A stretch of DNA of 64,000 nucleotides from Phialophora verrucosa (Eukaryota > Ascomycota > Eurotiomycetes > Chaetothyriales > Herpotrichiellaceae). The stretch covers positions 744,001 to 808,000 of the forward strand of contig MSED01000001.1 of the NCBI GenBank assembly GCA_002099365.1, in the 5' to 3' direction. Numbering within the stretch: position 1 is the stretch's first letter; every line of letters starts with the position of its first letter. The position numbers and the translations under genes were made by a program. Below the pieces are notes generated by a model. The model searched no databases. It worked only from the letters and a program-made list of their open reading frames with translations, and was not told where the DNA came from. Of the stretch, positions 28,669-38,700 are shown one piece after another.

Positions 28669-30198
28669 TTAACCATTTAATTGGATTTCGACGTCAAAAA
28701 CACAATGCATGACACCCGGCGCATATGTCTTGACCTTCTCAACATATGCGCAAGATACGTCGAAACGGCGATCGCGCGAGTTGTCCTGAACCAGCTCGTT
28801 GACTTGGTTGACGACTTCTCCGGCAAAATGCTCGATCTCGCGTATATCGACGTTTTCATGAACGTGAAGCCAGCCACCTTTGCTATTCTCGCTCATGGTT
28901 GTGAGAATCTTTACGGCGTCACGCCAGCTCCCTTTCGAAGTAGGCAGTAAGCCCAGGTTCGCATGTCGGATGTTCAGGCTCGGGCTTTCCACACGAGCAT
29001 TACCCTCCTCCATCCTGCTGAACTCAGACTGAATCTCCTGCAAGACTTTCGCCGCCCACTTGTTGTCTCCCAAGAATGCCACACACCTCACCTTCCCCTG
29101 CCCGTCTTGATCGCTTTCTCGAATCCGTTCCACCAGCCCCTTCACGCCCCTTTCTCCTTCCACACCCTCACCCGCATCCACCCTGACAACCAAACATTCC
29201 CATCCGTTCCTGTCACAACCCCTCCTCAAGCCCTCAATACTCCATGGATTGATATCCCATCCGTAAACCCTTCTCACTCCCCTCTTCAGATAGCAAAACG
29301 CAAAGTATCCAATCCCGACGTACATGTCCACGACATCGACCATGCTGACGTCGCCGTGATTAGCGACCTCAACCTCAGCCTGGGTCTTGGGTGCTCCCAA
29401 CCCCGGAAACAGAGATTGCAAGCCCAGAATCCGCGCCTTCTCGGCGACATTCCCCCGGCTGAACATCGTGTAGAGAGGCGCCCAAACCTGCGTGATCCCT
29501 TCATGTTGGACCGTGGCCGCCCAGAACGCATGCTTGAAGTCTTCCGTCGTAGGCCTTAGAATACGTTCTCTGTGCTGATTCAACGGGAGCGTAGGACCCC
29601 AATCACCATACGCGGGGAGTAAACCCGCGGGACTTCGAAAGACGTTTGGATGATGCCTCGTAGGAGGTTCCTGCTCATCATCCACCACCTCCATATGAGT
29701 ATGATTACCGATAGTACAGGACTCCGCGGCAATGGGCGCATTGATCGCAATCCGCGAGATGCGTGACCCAAACCCCTCCTCGGCAATACATCTGTACAGA
29801 CTCGCCCTCTGGCTTTCGCTTAGCGTGCTGTAGAACCGTGCCCAGGCCGTTGGGGCCGTCGTATTATATTCACCGCCAATGAACGACGGGGGAAGCAGCA
29901 GCAGGGGCGCAAACGCCGTATACCGCTTTGGTATGTCTGAGATGGAGAGCACGAGCACGGGTACGAGAACGTTGGGTGGATCTGAATTTGGATCTGGACT
30001 TGTGCTTCTGTCGTCGTTGTCGTCGCTGGCGGTTGTGGTCTCAGTTCCACCCGCTGGTACAATACTCACATCCGCATGCCGGTCGCAAAAGGCCACGATC
30101 CCTCGGATCAGAGGGTTAGTGGGCTGGCTTTTCTTCGTTGTCGATCTCCGCTTCTTTCGAAGAAACGGCAGGTCGTCATCGTGCATGCTTGCTTTCAT
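28669..30198 (-). CDS. trm12: tRNA wybutosine-synthesizing protein 2 (TYW2/Trm12)
   Basis: This SAM-dependent enzyme transfers the alpha-amino-alpha-carboxypropyl group onto the tricyclic base at position 37 of tRNA-Phe during wybutosine synthesis. I choose the Met at 30198 (MKASMHDDD), giving 509 residues; the frame stays open upstream to 30459 but reads like leader sequence. The SAM-binding signature is VVDMYVGIGYFAF, followed by the WDINPWS strand that contacts the cofactor. The N-terminal half carries the substrate-recognition region with the LLPAYGDWG block. Low-complexity inserts (Asp/Ser/Pro around residues 50-80) are common in fungal copies. The 3' end converges on the Ssp120-like gene with 51 bases between stops. 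Confidence 0.9.
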   Translation of the reverse strand: MKASMHDDDLPFLRKKRRSTTKKSQPTNPLIRGIVAFCDRHADVSIVPAGGTETTTASDDNDDRSTSPDPNSDPPNVLVPVLVLSISDIPKRYTAFAPLLLLPPSFIGGEYNTTAPTAWARFYSTLSESQRASLYRCIAEEGFGSRISRIAINAPIAAESCTIGNHTHMEVVDDEQEPPTRHHPNVFRSPAGLLPAYGDWGPTLPLNQHRERILRPTTEDFKHAFWAATVQHEGITQVWAPLYTMFSRGNVAEKARILGLQSLFPGLGAPKTQAEVEVANHGDVSMVDVVDMYVGIGYFAFCYLKRGVRRVYGWDINPWSIEGLRRGCDRNGWECLVVRVDAGEGVEGERGVKGLVERIRESDQDGQGKVRCVAFLGDNKWAAKVLQEIQSEFSRMEEGNARVESPSLNIRHANLGLLPTSKGSWRDAVKILTTMSENSKGGWLHVHENVDIREIEHFAGEVVNQVNELVQDNSRDRRFDVSCAYVEKVKTYAPGVMHCVFDVEIQLNG

Positions 30199-30832
30199 TT
30201 CATTTTGACTTCTCTTGGGGGTTGTTTGACTCAGAGGAGTTGCCGAGCATACAGCAGAGCAGAAGTTAAGTACAAGATATGTACAAATGAGGCGGAAATT
30301 GTGATTGGTCGCGGTGGGTGCAGGTGAGCGTCGAGTACCCCATAATCCGTAGCGGATAAATGATATGTGATAATTTGAGCTAAGGTACAGAGTACGAGGT
30401 ATAGTCTCTCCCAGTTGTGGTTCATAATATGCGAAGCTGCGATCCCATGACAGGACCACTGAATGGCATCACGCGACCTATTGATTCTACTAATAATGTG
30501 TGCAGTTCTGATCCCCTGCTGGCAGACTGGTGTGTGCGTAAGCGACGAACGAACAATTTCATTTTCATTTCACCGCGTGCGACGTCGCGTCGTTGTTCTT
30601 AATGGCGGTTGAGATGCTCCGTATAACTCAAGCAACTCCGGGTACTTTGGGTGCCCCCAGGGTGGTGGCAGGATCTTCCAGCCACAGCTGAAAACCCTTG
30701 AGTGTCATATCCAAGGATAGACCGACATCATCATACCATCTCGTAGCAATAACCCTCCATGGAAGGCCCCTGTCGTCTAATCCCAGCGCCAGAGGGGTCT
30801 CCCAATTTGATAGAGCCATCAGGCACAACTCA
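30199..30832. other. Intergenic between cab5 3' end and trm12 start
   Basis: Both neighbours are on the minus strand. The segment contains the trm12 upstream region and the cab5 3' flank. Short open frames on either strand show no motif, and I see nothing else. Confidence 0.4.
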
Positions 30833-31684
30833 TTATTTCGGCTTTGCCAGTTCCGCGCCTCTCTCTTTGATAGTTTTCCGTCTGGCGTACCAATTCCAGA
30901 GCATCTCCCAAGAAGCGACTGTAGCCATCAGAGGCGGACAAACAAGGAGGAGCAAGCTCCACCACCGAGGACTCCCCGATCTCACTTTCTGCATCATGTC
31001 GGCGATCTGGAGCTTCAGGTCCTCCTTGCTGCCATCGTTGTAAAGCACGAAACCTTTGCCAGCGTCATTCTTGCCATTATTTCGCCGCTCACAGCGCGCA
31101 GCCTTTTCACGAACATCAACCTGGCTTTTAACTCTGTTTTCTGCGTCTTCCGGCGACAAATGTGGATCTCTCGCTCGCAGCCTCTCCATCTGGATCTTCG
31201 GATCTGAGACAGCTACCACGACGACAGTACTGCAGAAGATGTCCAATCCGGATTCAAATAGCAGCGGAATGTCCAGCAGAACAGCCCAGTGCCCTCGGAG
31301 GTAGTAGTATAACATGGCTCGAGCCATCAAGAACCGCACTGCGGGGTGTACAATGGCATTCAGCTTCTTTCTGTCTCGTATTCGTTCTTCCGTGTTCCCA
31401 AATACTCTTCTCCCCAACGCTGGTCTGTTCAACGGTCTCCCCTTCCCGTTAGGGCCATTCTCTTTGCCCTCGCAGAGAGGATCTGACGGTGGAAGGAGCA
31501 GATCTGGCGTCGTGGGACCAAATGTAGACACTATGCGACGATAACCCCATGTGCCTGGTTCCACGGCTTTTCGTGCTAGCAAGTCCGCGTCTACCAAGGG
31601 TAAGGAGTACGGTGGGGAGGACAACGTCTGGGAACAAGTTGATTTGCCTGTTGCGATCGAGCCTGTGAGGCCGATCACGCGCAT
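30833..31684 (-). CDS. cab5: Dephospho-CoA kinase
   Basis: This enzyme catalyses the last step of coenzyme A synthesis, ATP-dependent 3'-phosphorylation of dephospho-CoA. The 283-residue product starts with the P-loop GSIATGKST at residues 8-16. The substrate-binding DADLLAR follows, then the NAIVHPAVR block, DIPLLFESG and the lid region with RLRARD. After the kinase fold there is a hydrophobic segment (about residues 238-262, WWSLLLLVCPPLMATV) and a basic end. This looks like a C-terminal membrane anchor, so the enzyme may sit on an organelle surface (inference). It is intronless and diverges from the CCA-adding enzyme gene across a 505-base spacer. Confidence 0.94.
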   Translation of the reverse strand: MRVIGLTGSIATGKSTCSQTLSSPPYSLPLVDADLLARKAVEPGTWGYRRIVSTFGPTTPDLLLPPSDPLCEGKENGPNGKGRPLNRPALGRRVFGNTEERIRDRKKLNAIVHPAVRFLMARAMLYYYLRGHWAVLLDIPLLFESGLDIFCSTVVVVAVSDPKIQMERLRARDPHLSPEDAENRVKSQVDVREKAARCERRNNGKNDAGKGFVLYNDGSKEDLKLQIADMMQKVRSGSPRWWSLLLLVCPPLMATVASWEMLWNWYARRKTIKERGAELAKPK

Positions 31685-32189
31685 TTTGATTTTTCAGGGG
31701 GTTCTTACTGCCCTGAGAGGAGTGTTTCCCGTCGTACCGCTGAATGTTGCGCGATGAAGTGAGGTATCAGCTTGTTCAGAGTGTTAGGTTCGCGCCGCCC
31801 CCTTCAAGTTGGCCTGCACCGAGGTAGAACTCGGCTGACGGAGCAATGATATTCCGAAGGGCAGTCCCCTCTTCACATCATATAACAAGGCTGGTGTGCA
31901 GCCTGATGGATGAAGGCGAAGACTTTGGCGGATGTCAAGCAGACCGAAAAATCTGCATCAACATCGTTGAACTGCCGCTGGCAGTGCCTCAAACGGTTGG
32001 AGTCGATCCTTGTTGACTGGCACAGCAATCCAGAGCGTTGTTTGTACTTTTCTCATTGCGGTGACTCACTGCTTGCTGAAAGGGAGACTTCAGACTTCGC
32101 TCAATCGCTCTCTCCGATCACAGAATGTCAATAAACATGAGTCACACCTAGCTGCGGTGAAATTCACCCATGATCTCAGTGGAACACAA
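31685..32189. promoter_or_regulatory. Divergent promoter, cab5 / cca1
   Basis: A 505-base spacer between head-to-head genes. An ATG at 31910 opens a short overlapping frame upstream of cca1, and the cca1 frame itself stays open back to 32010. I recognise no specific binding site. Confidence 0.5.
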
Positions 32190-33755
32190 ATGATGAGCCT
32201 GCGGAGCCTCCGTACGATCAAGAGAATTTCCAGACTGAAACAGAATATCTCTCGATCGCGGGCACACTCAGCCATGACATCTGTTCAACTCCCGTTGACA
32301 CCAGCGGAGAAACTTTTCCGACAATGTCTGCTAGACTGTCGGGACCAGATGCAACATACTCCTGGGATGAAGGGTCTTGTGCTGCGATGGACAGGAGGCT
32401 GGGTCAGAGATAAGCTGCTGGGTGTCCAAAGTCATGACATCGATGTGGCACTGAGCTCTATGACGGGCTTGCAGTATGGCCAATCCATGCAGGCCTTTCT
32501 GAAGGAGCACGGCGCAAAGTACGAAGAAGAAGCGATCAAGCAGGGCATCAACCCACAAATCAAGGACATCCATACAATCGCAGCCAACCCAGCGAAATCA
32601 AAGCATCTCGAAACGATCACGACAAGAATGTTCGGTCTCGACGTTGACTTTGTCAATCTCCGCAAAGAGGTCTACGATGAGCAGAGCCGCAACCCACAGA
32701 TGGAATTCGGAACTGCTGAAGAAGACGCACTACGTCGGGATGCTACGGTCAACGCTCTCTTCTACAACCTGGACACACAAACCGTCGAGGATTTCACCCA
32801 ACGAGGGCTGGACGACATGAGGAAGAAGATTATCCGAACGCCACTTGCGCCGTTCCAAACATTCAAGGACGACCCGTTGCGAGTTTTGCGCCTGATCAGG
32901 TTTGCTTGTCGATTAGGATATGAAATTGAGTCCACTGCACAGGAAGCGATGAAAGACAAGAGCATCCACAAAGCTCTTCGGTTGAAAATCAGCCGGGAAC
33001 GCGTAGGAGTAGAGATTGGCAAGATTATGGCCGGACCAGATCCATACACAGGATTGAACTACATCAATGCATTCGCCCTTTACCTAACCGTGTTCGGTGA
33101 CCCTATGGCATCTGATGACGATTTCCCAGTCGACGCCGCCCAGGCGCTCATCGCCTACGACGGGTTGAGCCGCATCCTCGAAGAGAAGTCGTCGATCTGC
33201 TTGGTTTTGAAACCCAAAGAAGACCAGTCTATGAGCTGGTTCCTGGCTGCATACACTCCCTTCGCGAGATCGTCGGCACGCGCTGAACAGGCATCAAGGG
33301 AGGGTATCAAGGCTACGAACAAGATGAGCAAGACCCTGAAAGATGCCATCGATCTGCGGCCAAAGATCCTTGAAGTGGTGAAATCAGTCAACGAGGACCA
33401 GGCAACCAGAGCAGATGTGGGTATGACACTTAGACAATGCAAGGAGGCGTGGCGGTCGCACGTCCTCTTCTCCCTCCTATGTGATATTGTGGGGGAAGAC
33501 TTCTCAACAGTGACAGATCGATACCAGAAGTTTGTCACTTTCATCCACGACCAGAAGCTCGAAGATGCGCATATGGTTGTACCAATTTTGAACGGCAACC
33601 AAATCAAAGACGCGTTGGGTGGTCCGAAGGGCGGGCCTTGGCTCAAGAAAGCAGTCGACATGCTTGCACAATGGCAATTCAATAACCCTGAGGCGCTAAA
33701 AGACGAAGCGATCGAGGCAATAGCAGGCAAAAAACAGGAGCTTGGTCTAGGCTGA
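32190..33755 (+). CDS. cca1: CCA-adding tRNA nucleotidyltransferase
   Basis: This enzyme adds the CCA end to nuclear and mitochondrial tRNAs without a template. The class II signatures are clear: GGWVRDKLLG, then the metal-binding DIDVAL, then RRDATVNALFYN and the nucleotide-selecting DDPLRVLRLIRFA. I place the start at 32190, where MMSLRSLRTIKRISRLK forms a basic, hydroxylated, acid-free leader typical of mitochondrial presequences (521 residues in total). A second in-frame Met at 32274 (MTSVQLP) would give the form without the leader. Yeast Cca1 is known to make compartment-specific forms from alternative in-frame ATGs, and this layout fits that scheme. The gene is a single exon. Its stop lies seven bases from the stop of the convergent acyl-CoA dehydrogenase gene. 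Confidence 0.93.
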   Translation: MMSLRSLRTIKRISRLKQNISRSRAHSAMTSVQLPLTPAEKLFRQCLLDCRDQMQHTPGMKGLVLRWTGGWVRDKLLGVQSHDIDVALSSMTGLQYGQSMQAFLKEHGAKYEEEAIKQGINPQIKDIHTIAANPAKSKHLETITTRMFGLDVDFVNLRKEVYDEQSRNPQMEFGTAEEDALRRDATVNALFYNLDTQTVEDFTQRGLDDMRKKIIRTPLAPFQTFKDDPLRVLRLIRFACRLGYEIESTAQEAMKDKSIHKALRLKISRERVGVEIGKIMAGPDPYTGLNYINAFALYLTVFGDPMASDDDFPVDAAQALIAYDGLSRILEEKSSICLVLKPKEDQSMSWFLAAYTPFARSSARAEQASREGIKATNKMSKTLKDAIDLRPKILEVVKSVNEDQATRADVGMTLRQCKEAWRSHVLFSLLCDIVGEDFSTVTDRYQKFVTFIHDQKLEDAHMVVPILNGNQIKDALGGPKGGPWLKKAVDMLAQWQFNNPEALKDEAIEAIAGKKQELGLG

Positions 33756-33762
33756 AGTCCTC

Positions 33763-35170
33763 TCACAGCTTCGAGGACGCTGCAAGCTTTGTTGCTCGCA
33801 GCTTCACATCCCTCGCCTCCTGACGTACAGCCAGGTCGAGCATGATCTCTTCACTGCCACCTCCCACGACATGCACACGTACATCACGGCTGATCTGCTC
33901 AATTCGAGCACCTCGCCCAGTCTTGGAATATCCAGCTCCACCCATGATCTGTTGCGCCTCGCGACAGACTTGCTCTAGGCATCTGGTGCTCATCACCTTC
34001 AGCAAGGCCGTCATGCCCCCAACGTTAACTTCCTTGCCTGTGACGCGCGAAGTCTCGATGATGAAGCAGAGTTGTTCTAGGAAGGAATGTGCGGGTTCGA
34101 TCAGGATACCGAACGTAGCAATCTTTGACTTGATGCCAGGGTGCTCGATCAGTTTCTTGCCGAAGGTCTCGCGCTCGCAGGCGTAAGCGTAAGCATCCTG
34201 GGCACAAACTCGAGCGAGACGCAGTGCGGCGGTCGCCAGGGATAACCGTTCGGGGTTGAAGTTCGACATGATTAGCTGGAAACCATGGTTCTCTCGTCCG
34301 ATCAAATTCTCCACCGGAACTTCGACGTCCTCGAAAGTGATGAAGGTCGAACCTAGGCAGGTTAGCAAAGAATAGGAATATACTTCTGAAGAAACATCAT
34401 ACCGCTGGCATTAACGCCCTGGTTCTCCATCCTTCTGGTTGAAGCGCCTTTCGCTTTCAGTGGAACAACCAACAAGCTAATACCTCCATGTCCCGGTCCG
34501 CCTGTTCTGACAGCGGCCGTGCAGAAATCGCACCAGATACCGTTTGTGATCCACTTCTTACTGCCTGAGGAGGTGGTTAAGTTCGTCCCAGGTACCACCC
34601 CGGCTAGCTTGACTTACCATTCACGATGTATTTGTCGCCTCTCCGCTCGGCCGTCGTCTTGATGTTCGCAACATCACTTCCTCCATCCGGTTCCGTTATT
34701 CCCAAACAAAACCTGATCTCCCCTCGTGCAACCTTGGGCAACCACTTCTGTCTCTGCTCTTTCGTGCCAAACCTACTGATAGGAGGACATCCAATGCCGT
34801 TTCCACCTCCTAATCCCCAAATCGGCCCACACCACCCTAACCTGGAGAACTCATCACCCACAATCACACTGCACCAAGTATCCCACTCATCGAAGGGGAT
34901 GCCAGCGGGTTGCTGAATGCCACCTGCATCCGCAGGGTCAAGGACAGGGTGTGTGATTGCAAACCCCAACTGGCAGTGTCGTAAGCGGACGCTTTCGGGG
35001 ACTTGGCCCGCTATTTCCCACTCTTGGGCATAGGGCGCGAGTTCAGTGTCTACGTAGTTGCGGACGAAGGCGCGAAGACGATGATGTTTCTCGGTGTAGT
35101 AAGGGTTCGTAGGTAGGTCTAGTTGAGGGAGCAGTGGCTCAGAGAATGGAGCGGGAGCTGCGGGAGCCAT
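33763..35170 (-). CDS. Acyl-CoA dehydrogenase family protein
   Basis: An FAD-dependent acyl-CoA dehydrogenase, 434 residues. Exons in coding order are 35170-34618, 34564-34403 and 34352-33763, with introns of 53 and 50 bases (GTAAGT and GTATGA donors). The N-terminal helical domain covers about 1-140. The FAD-contacting strand region includes FCLGITEPDGGSDV and the KWITNG segment. The C-terminal helical domain runs from about 240 and contains QQIMGGAGYSKTGRGARIEQISRDVR, shortened here to its conserved core IMGGAGYSKTGRG and IEQISRDVR. No clear mitochondrial presequence or PTS1 signal is visible; the end is SKL preceded by AAS, so the last three residues are in fact Ser-Lys-Leu, the canonical peroxisomal PTS1. 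A peroxisomal role is therefore likely. The acyl-chain preference cannot be read. Confidence 0.9.
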
Positions 35171-35721
35171 AACTGATACGGAGTATGCTACTGTGAATTT
35201 GGACAGCTAGGAGGCTTGGAGCTCCTAGATCGATTGCACTGCTACATCTTGATCAATAAATCCATGGAGAGTCAAGGCCAGAGCCGCGGGAGGGGAGAAC
35301 AAAGACGAAGACGCGCCCGAATGGAGCCTCGGTCAATTTCTCTTGGCAATGCTAGTCCTAATGGAGAATATTTGTCTTGGCGAGGCTAGTCCCGTTGGAG
35401 AAAAAATGGCATCATCAGACATTCGTTTCTCCAAAACGCATATCTGAGAGGACAAGGATAAGCAAGGATCTCTCTAACTCTACTGCTCGTACTTCTCACC
35501 ACCTCTTATGGTCTAGACCGTACAGCTGCATCTGATATTAGGAGATACATGCGGGGTGCTACCGCGATCTGCAACCTCCGGCCGCTCTAGTGGTGATCGA
35601 CCAACGACTCGAGAGGCGAATGGGGTGAACCTTGTCTGATTGTTGCCATTTTGGGCAGCACAAACCCCGTGGACATTGGACGAGGGTGTCACATGCCTTG
35701 AGTTTGCGCTGACATACCGGG
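35171..35721. promoter_or_regulatory. Divergent promoter, acyl-CoA dehydrogenase / fig4
   Basis: A 551-base spacer between head-to-head genes. It contains an imperfect 28-base direct repeat (35341-35368 and 35375-35402), described as a separate entry. I see no small gene. Confidence 0.5.
35341..35402 (+). repeat. Imperfect 28-base direct repeat in divergent promoter
   Basis: Copy 1 at 35341-35368 and copy 2 at 35375-35402 share TCTTGGC, GCTAGTCC and TGGAGAA in the same order and spacing, with 23 of 28 positions identical by eye. The period is 34 bases. The repeat could be a tandem regulatory site or a local duplication. Confidence 0.8.
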
Positions 35722-38700
35722 ATGGAGTCGTTCAAAGAATTCGTTGCTAACCAGGTGGCGGTCATGGCTGGCGACGAAGATTCAGCACAAGAAGGTGATC
35801 ATGTCAATAATGGTGCCCGTGGAGAGAAACTGAAAGACGATGCACTTTCGCAGCAAATCGAAATAGAGGATGGCCTTCCTCGAGCTTTAGAGGTCAACAA
35901 GTCCGACTCAGACGAAACGGAGAAGCTTGTGCCTCAGAAATACCCTCATCCAAGTTTGTCAAACAATCCTCCCGACGAGCCACCTTTGGCACCCGGCCAG
36001 AAGGATGTCGAAGATGAGGAGGACGAGTTAGATCTGTCCAAGTCCTTCCATCGCACCGCGAGCCCATCTCCGACCGCGCTTCAACGCAATAGGGGTGCCC
36101 TGGTCAGCAAGGTTGGAGAGGAAGGCGTCGTCAAAATGCACAAGTTCACCCTCCATGAGACCGCGAATTACTATTACATCGTCGGCTCGGACCTTTTGGA
36201 CTCTGCATTCCGGATCTTGAAGATTGATCGCACTGCAGAACCAGGCGAACTGAACATCACAGAAGATGACATAATCTACACCAAGAAAGAGACGCAGCAA
36301 ATCCTTAATGCCATTGACGAGGGTAATCGTGCCACGGGCGGACTCAAAGTCAAGACCAGCTTTTGGGGTTTGCTTGGTTTCATCCGCTTCACGGCGCAGT
36401 ACTACATGCTGTACGTGACGAAACGAAGTCAAGTGGCGATGATCGGTGGGCACTACATCTACCAAATCGACAAGACGGAACTAATGCCCCTGGTCACGGC
36501 GGCTTCTACACGCGCAAAGCCAGATCGACATCTCGAGGAAGCTCGATTCGTCGGCATCTTGAACAATCTCGATCTCACGAGGTCGTTCTACTTCAGCTAC
36601 TCGTACGATGTTACGCGGACGTTGCAGCACAATATCATGCGCGAGCGCCAGGCATTGCAAGAAGATCCCACCGCACCCCACAAGCCTGATCACAACGATA
36701 TGTTTGTCTGGAACCATCATCTATTGAAGCCAGCGAAAGAAGCCCTCAAGAATCCGTATGACTGGTGTCTGTCGATTGTACATGGTTATGTCGATCAAAG
36801 TGCCCTGTCAGTATACTGGGGAAGAGTGGTCTACGTGACGATCATTGCACGCCGATCGAGGTTCTTCGCTGGCGCACGGTTCCTGAAACGGGGTGCGAAT
36901 GATCTGGGATATGTGGCAAATGATGTCGAAACGGAACAGATAGTGTCGGAGATGTTGACAACCTCGTTTCACGCTCCTGGGCCAACTCTGTTCGCAAACG
37001 ACAAGTACACCTCCCACGTGCAGCACCGCGGCAGCATCCCGTTGCACTGGACGCAGGATAGTACGGGCGTCTCACCTAAACCCGATATTCATCTCAACGT
37101 AGCAGATCCGTTCTTCAGCGCCGCAGCACTGCACTTCGATGACCTTTTCAGGCGGTACGGCACACCTATATATGTGCTCAATCTGGTCAAATCCCGCGAG
37201 CGGACTCCGAGAGAGTCAAAACTACTTAAGGAGTACACAGTCGCGGTGAATTACCTAAATCAATTCCTCCCCAAGGACAAGGAGATTCTATACCATGCCT
37301 GGGATATGAGTCGTGCGTCGAAAAGTCGGGACCAAGATGTCATAGGCAGTCTAGAAGCGATCGCGGAAGACATATTGCCGAAGACAGGATTCTTCCATAA
37401 CGGCAACGACGAGGAATCCGGTCTCAGACTTCAGAGCGGTGTTGCGCGAACCAATTGCATTGACTGCCTCGATCGGACGAACGCGGCGCAATTCGTGATC
37501 GCGAAGAAGGCCCTGGGCTATCAACTTCAGGCGCTGGGCGTGATCGAGCAGCCGTCGGTCGAATACGACTCCGATGCCGTCAACCTGTTCACCCACATGT
37601 GGCACGACCATGGCGACACGATTGCCGTACAGTACGGCGGCTCACATCTCGTAAACACCATGTCCACATACCGCAAGATCAACCAATGGACGAGCCACTC
37701 TCGCGACATGGTCGAGAGCTTCAAGCGGTACTACAACAATTCATTCATGGACGCCCAACGACAGGAGGCGTACAATCTCTTCCTGGGGAACTATGTGTTT
37801 GCTCAAGGCCAGCCTATGCTTTGGGACCTGACGACAGATTATTACCTCCATCATTCCGACCCGCGGTCCATGTTCGGCAAGCGCCGACCAAGTTACCGGC
37901 ACTGGTACACAGACGAATACCTCCAGACACCGCAGATGCCACCCTCATTTTGGCCCCGAGAACTGCGCGATCGACCCTTGGCGTACTTTGACGACTACTG
38001 GATCGAGTACTACAAACCGCTCTCCATCTCTTCGTTCCGGAAACTTCTCTCCTTCAAAATGCACTCGAACCTGCGATATATACCGATCAGCTCAACGTCG
38101 GGAGGAAAGTTTGACCTCAGCCCGTTTAAGGTGCGGACCGGCCACGAAAGCGACGGAGAAGGAGGTCACGACAAGCGCAAGGGAGTCAAGATAGTTGCCC
38201 CGTCGGATAATACGTCCGCCGACGGCGGACGCCTGGACTCCGCAGCTCCATCTGTAATTGAGCCGACTCCGAAACCGAACACGCTGGGTCCTTGGCTCGA
38301 CGCCCAGCAGCAGTTGCACAATACTTTGGTGCGCCGGACGAACTACACGGGCATCATCAAGGAGCCGTCGTTTGAAGTCCAGTCCCCGTCGGCCGTGCCT
38401 CGAGTCCCGAAACTCCCGGTCACGGGAAGTACGGACCTGACGAACAGCTCGCTGCTCAGTCCACCGACCAAGGAAGAACTCGCACTACAGGCATTCACCT
38501 CACTGATCACCTCGTCGCTGAATCCCACCGTCCGCCAACTCTCCGAGTATGAGCGCTACGTCACCCACCCGAGCAAGATCCCGCTGATCACCACCTCGGC
38601 GACAGATTACTCGGCCGCCCCGCTCGAATACCTCGAGTATTTATCCAAGGTCACGTCGTCTCAAGATCCGGCCGAGGCGTATCCACAGAACTCCATCCTT

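Noticed and set aside
28963..29559. 198-codon plus-strand frame opposite trm12
   Set aside because: It is the antisense of the methyltransferase-fold region and has no independent support.
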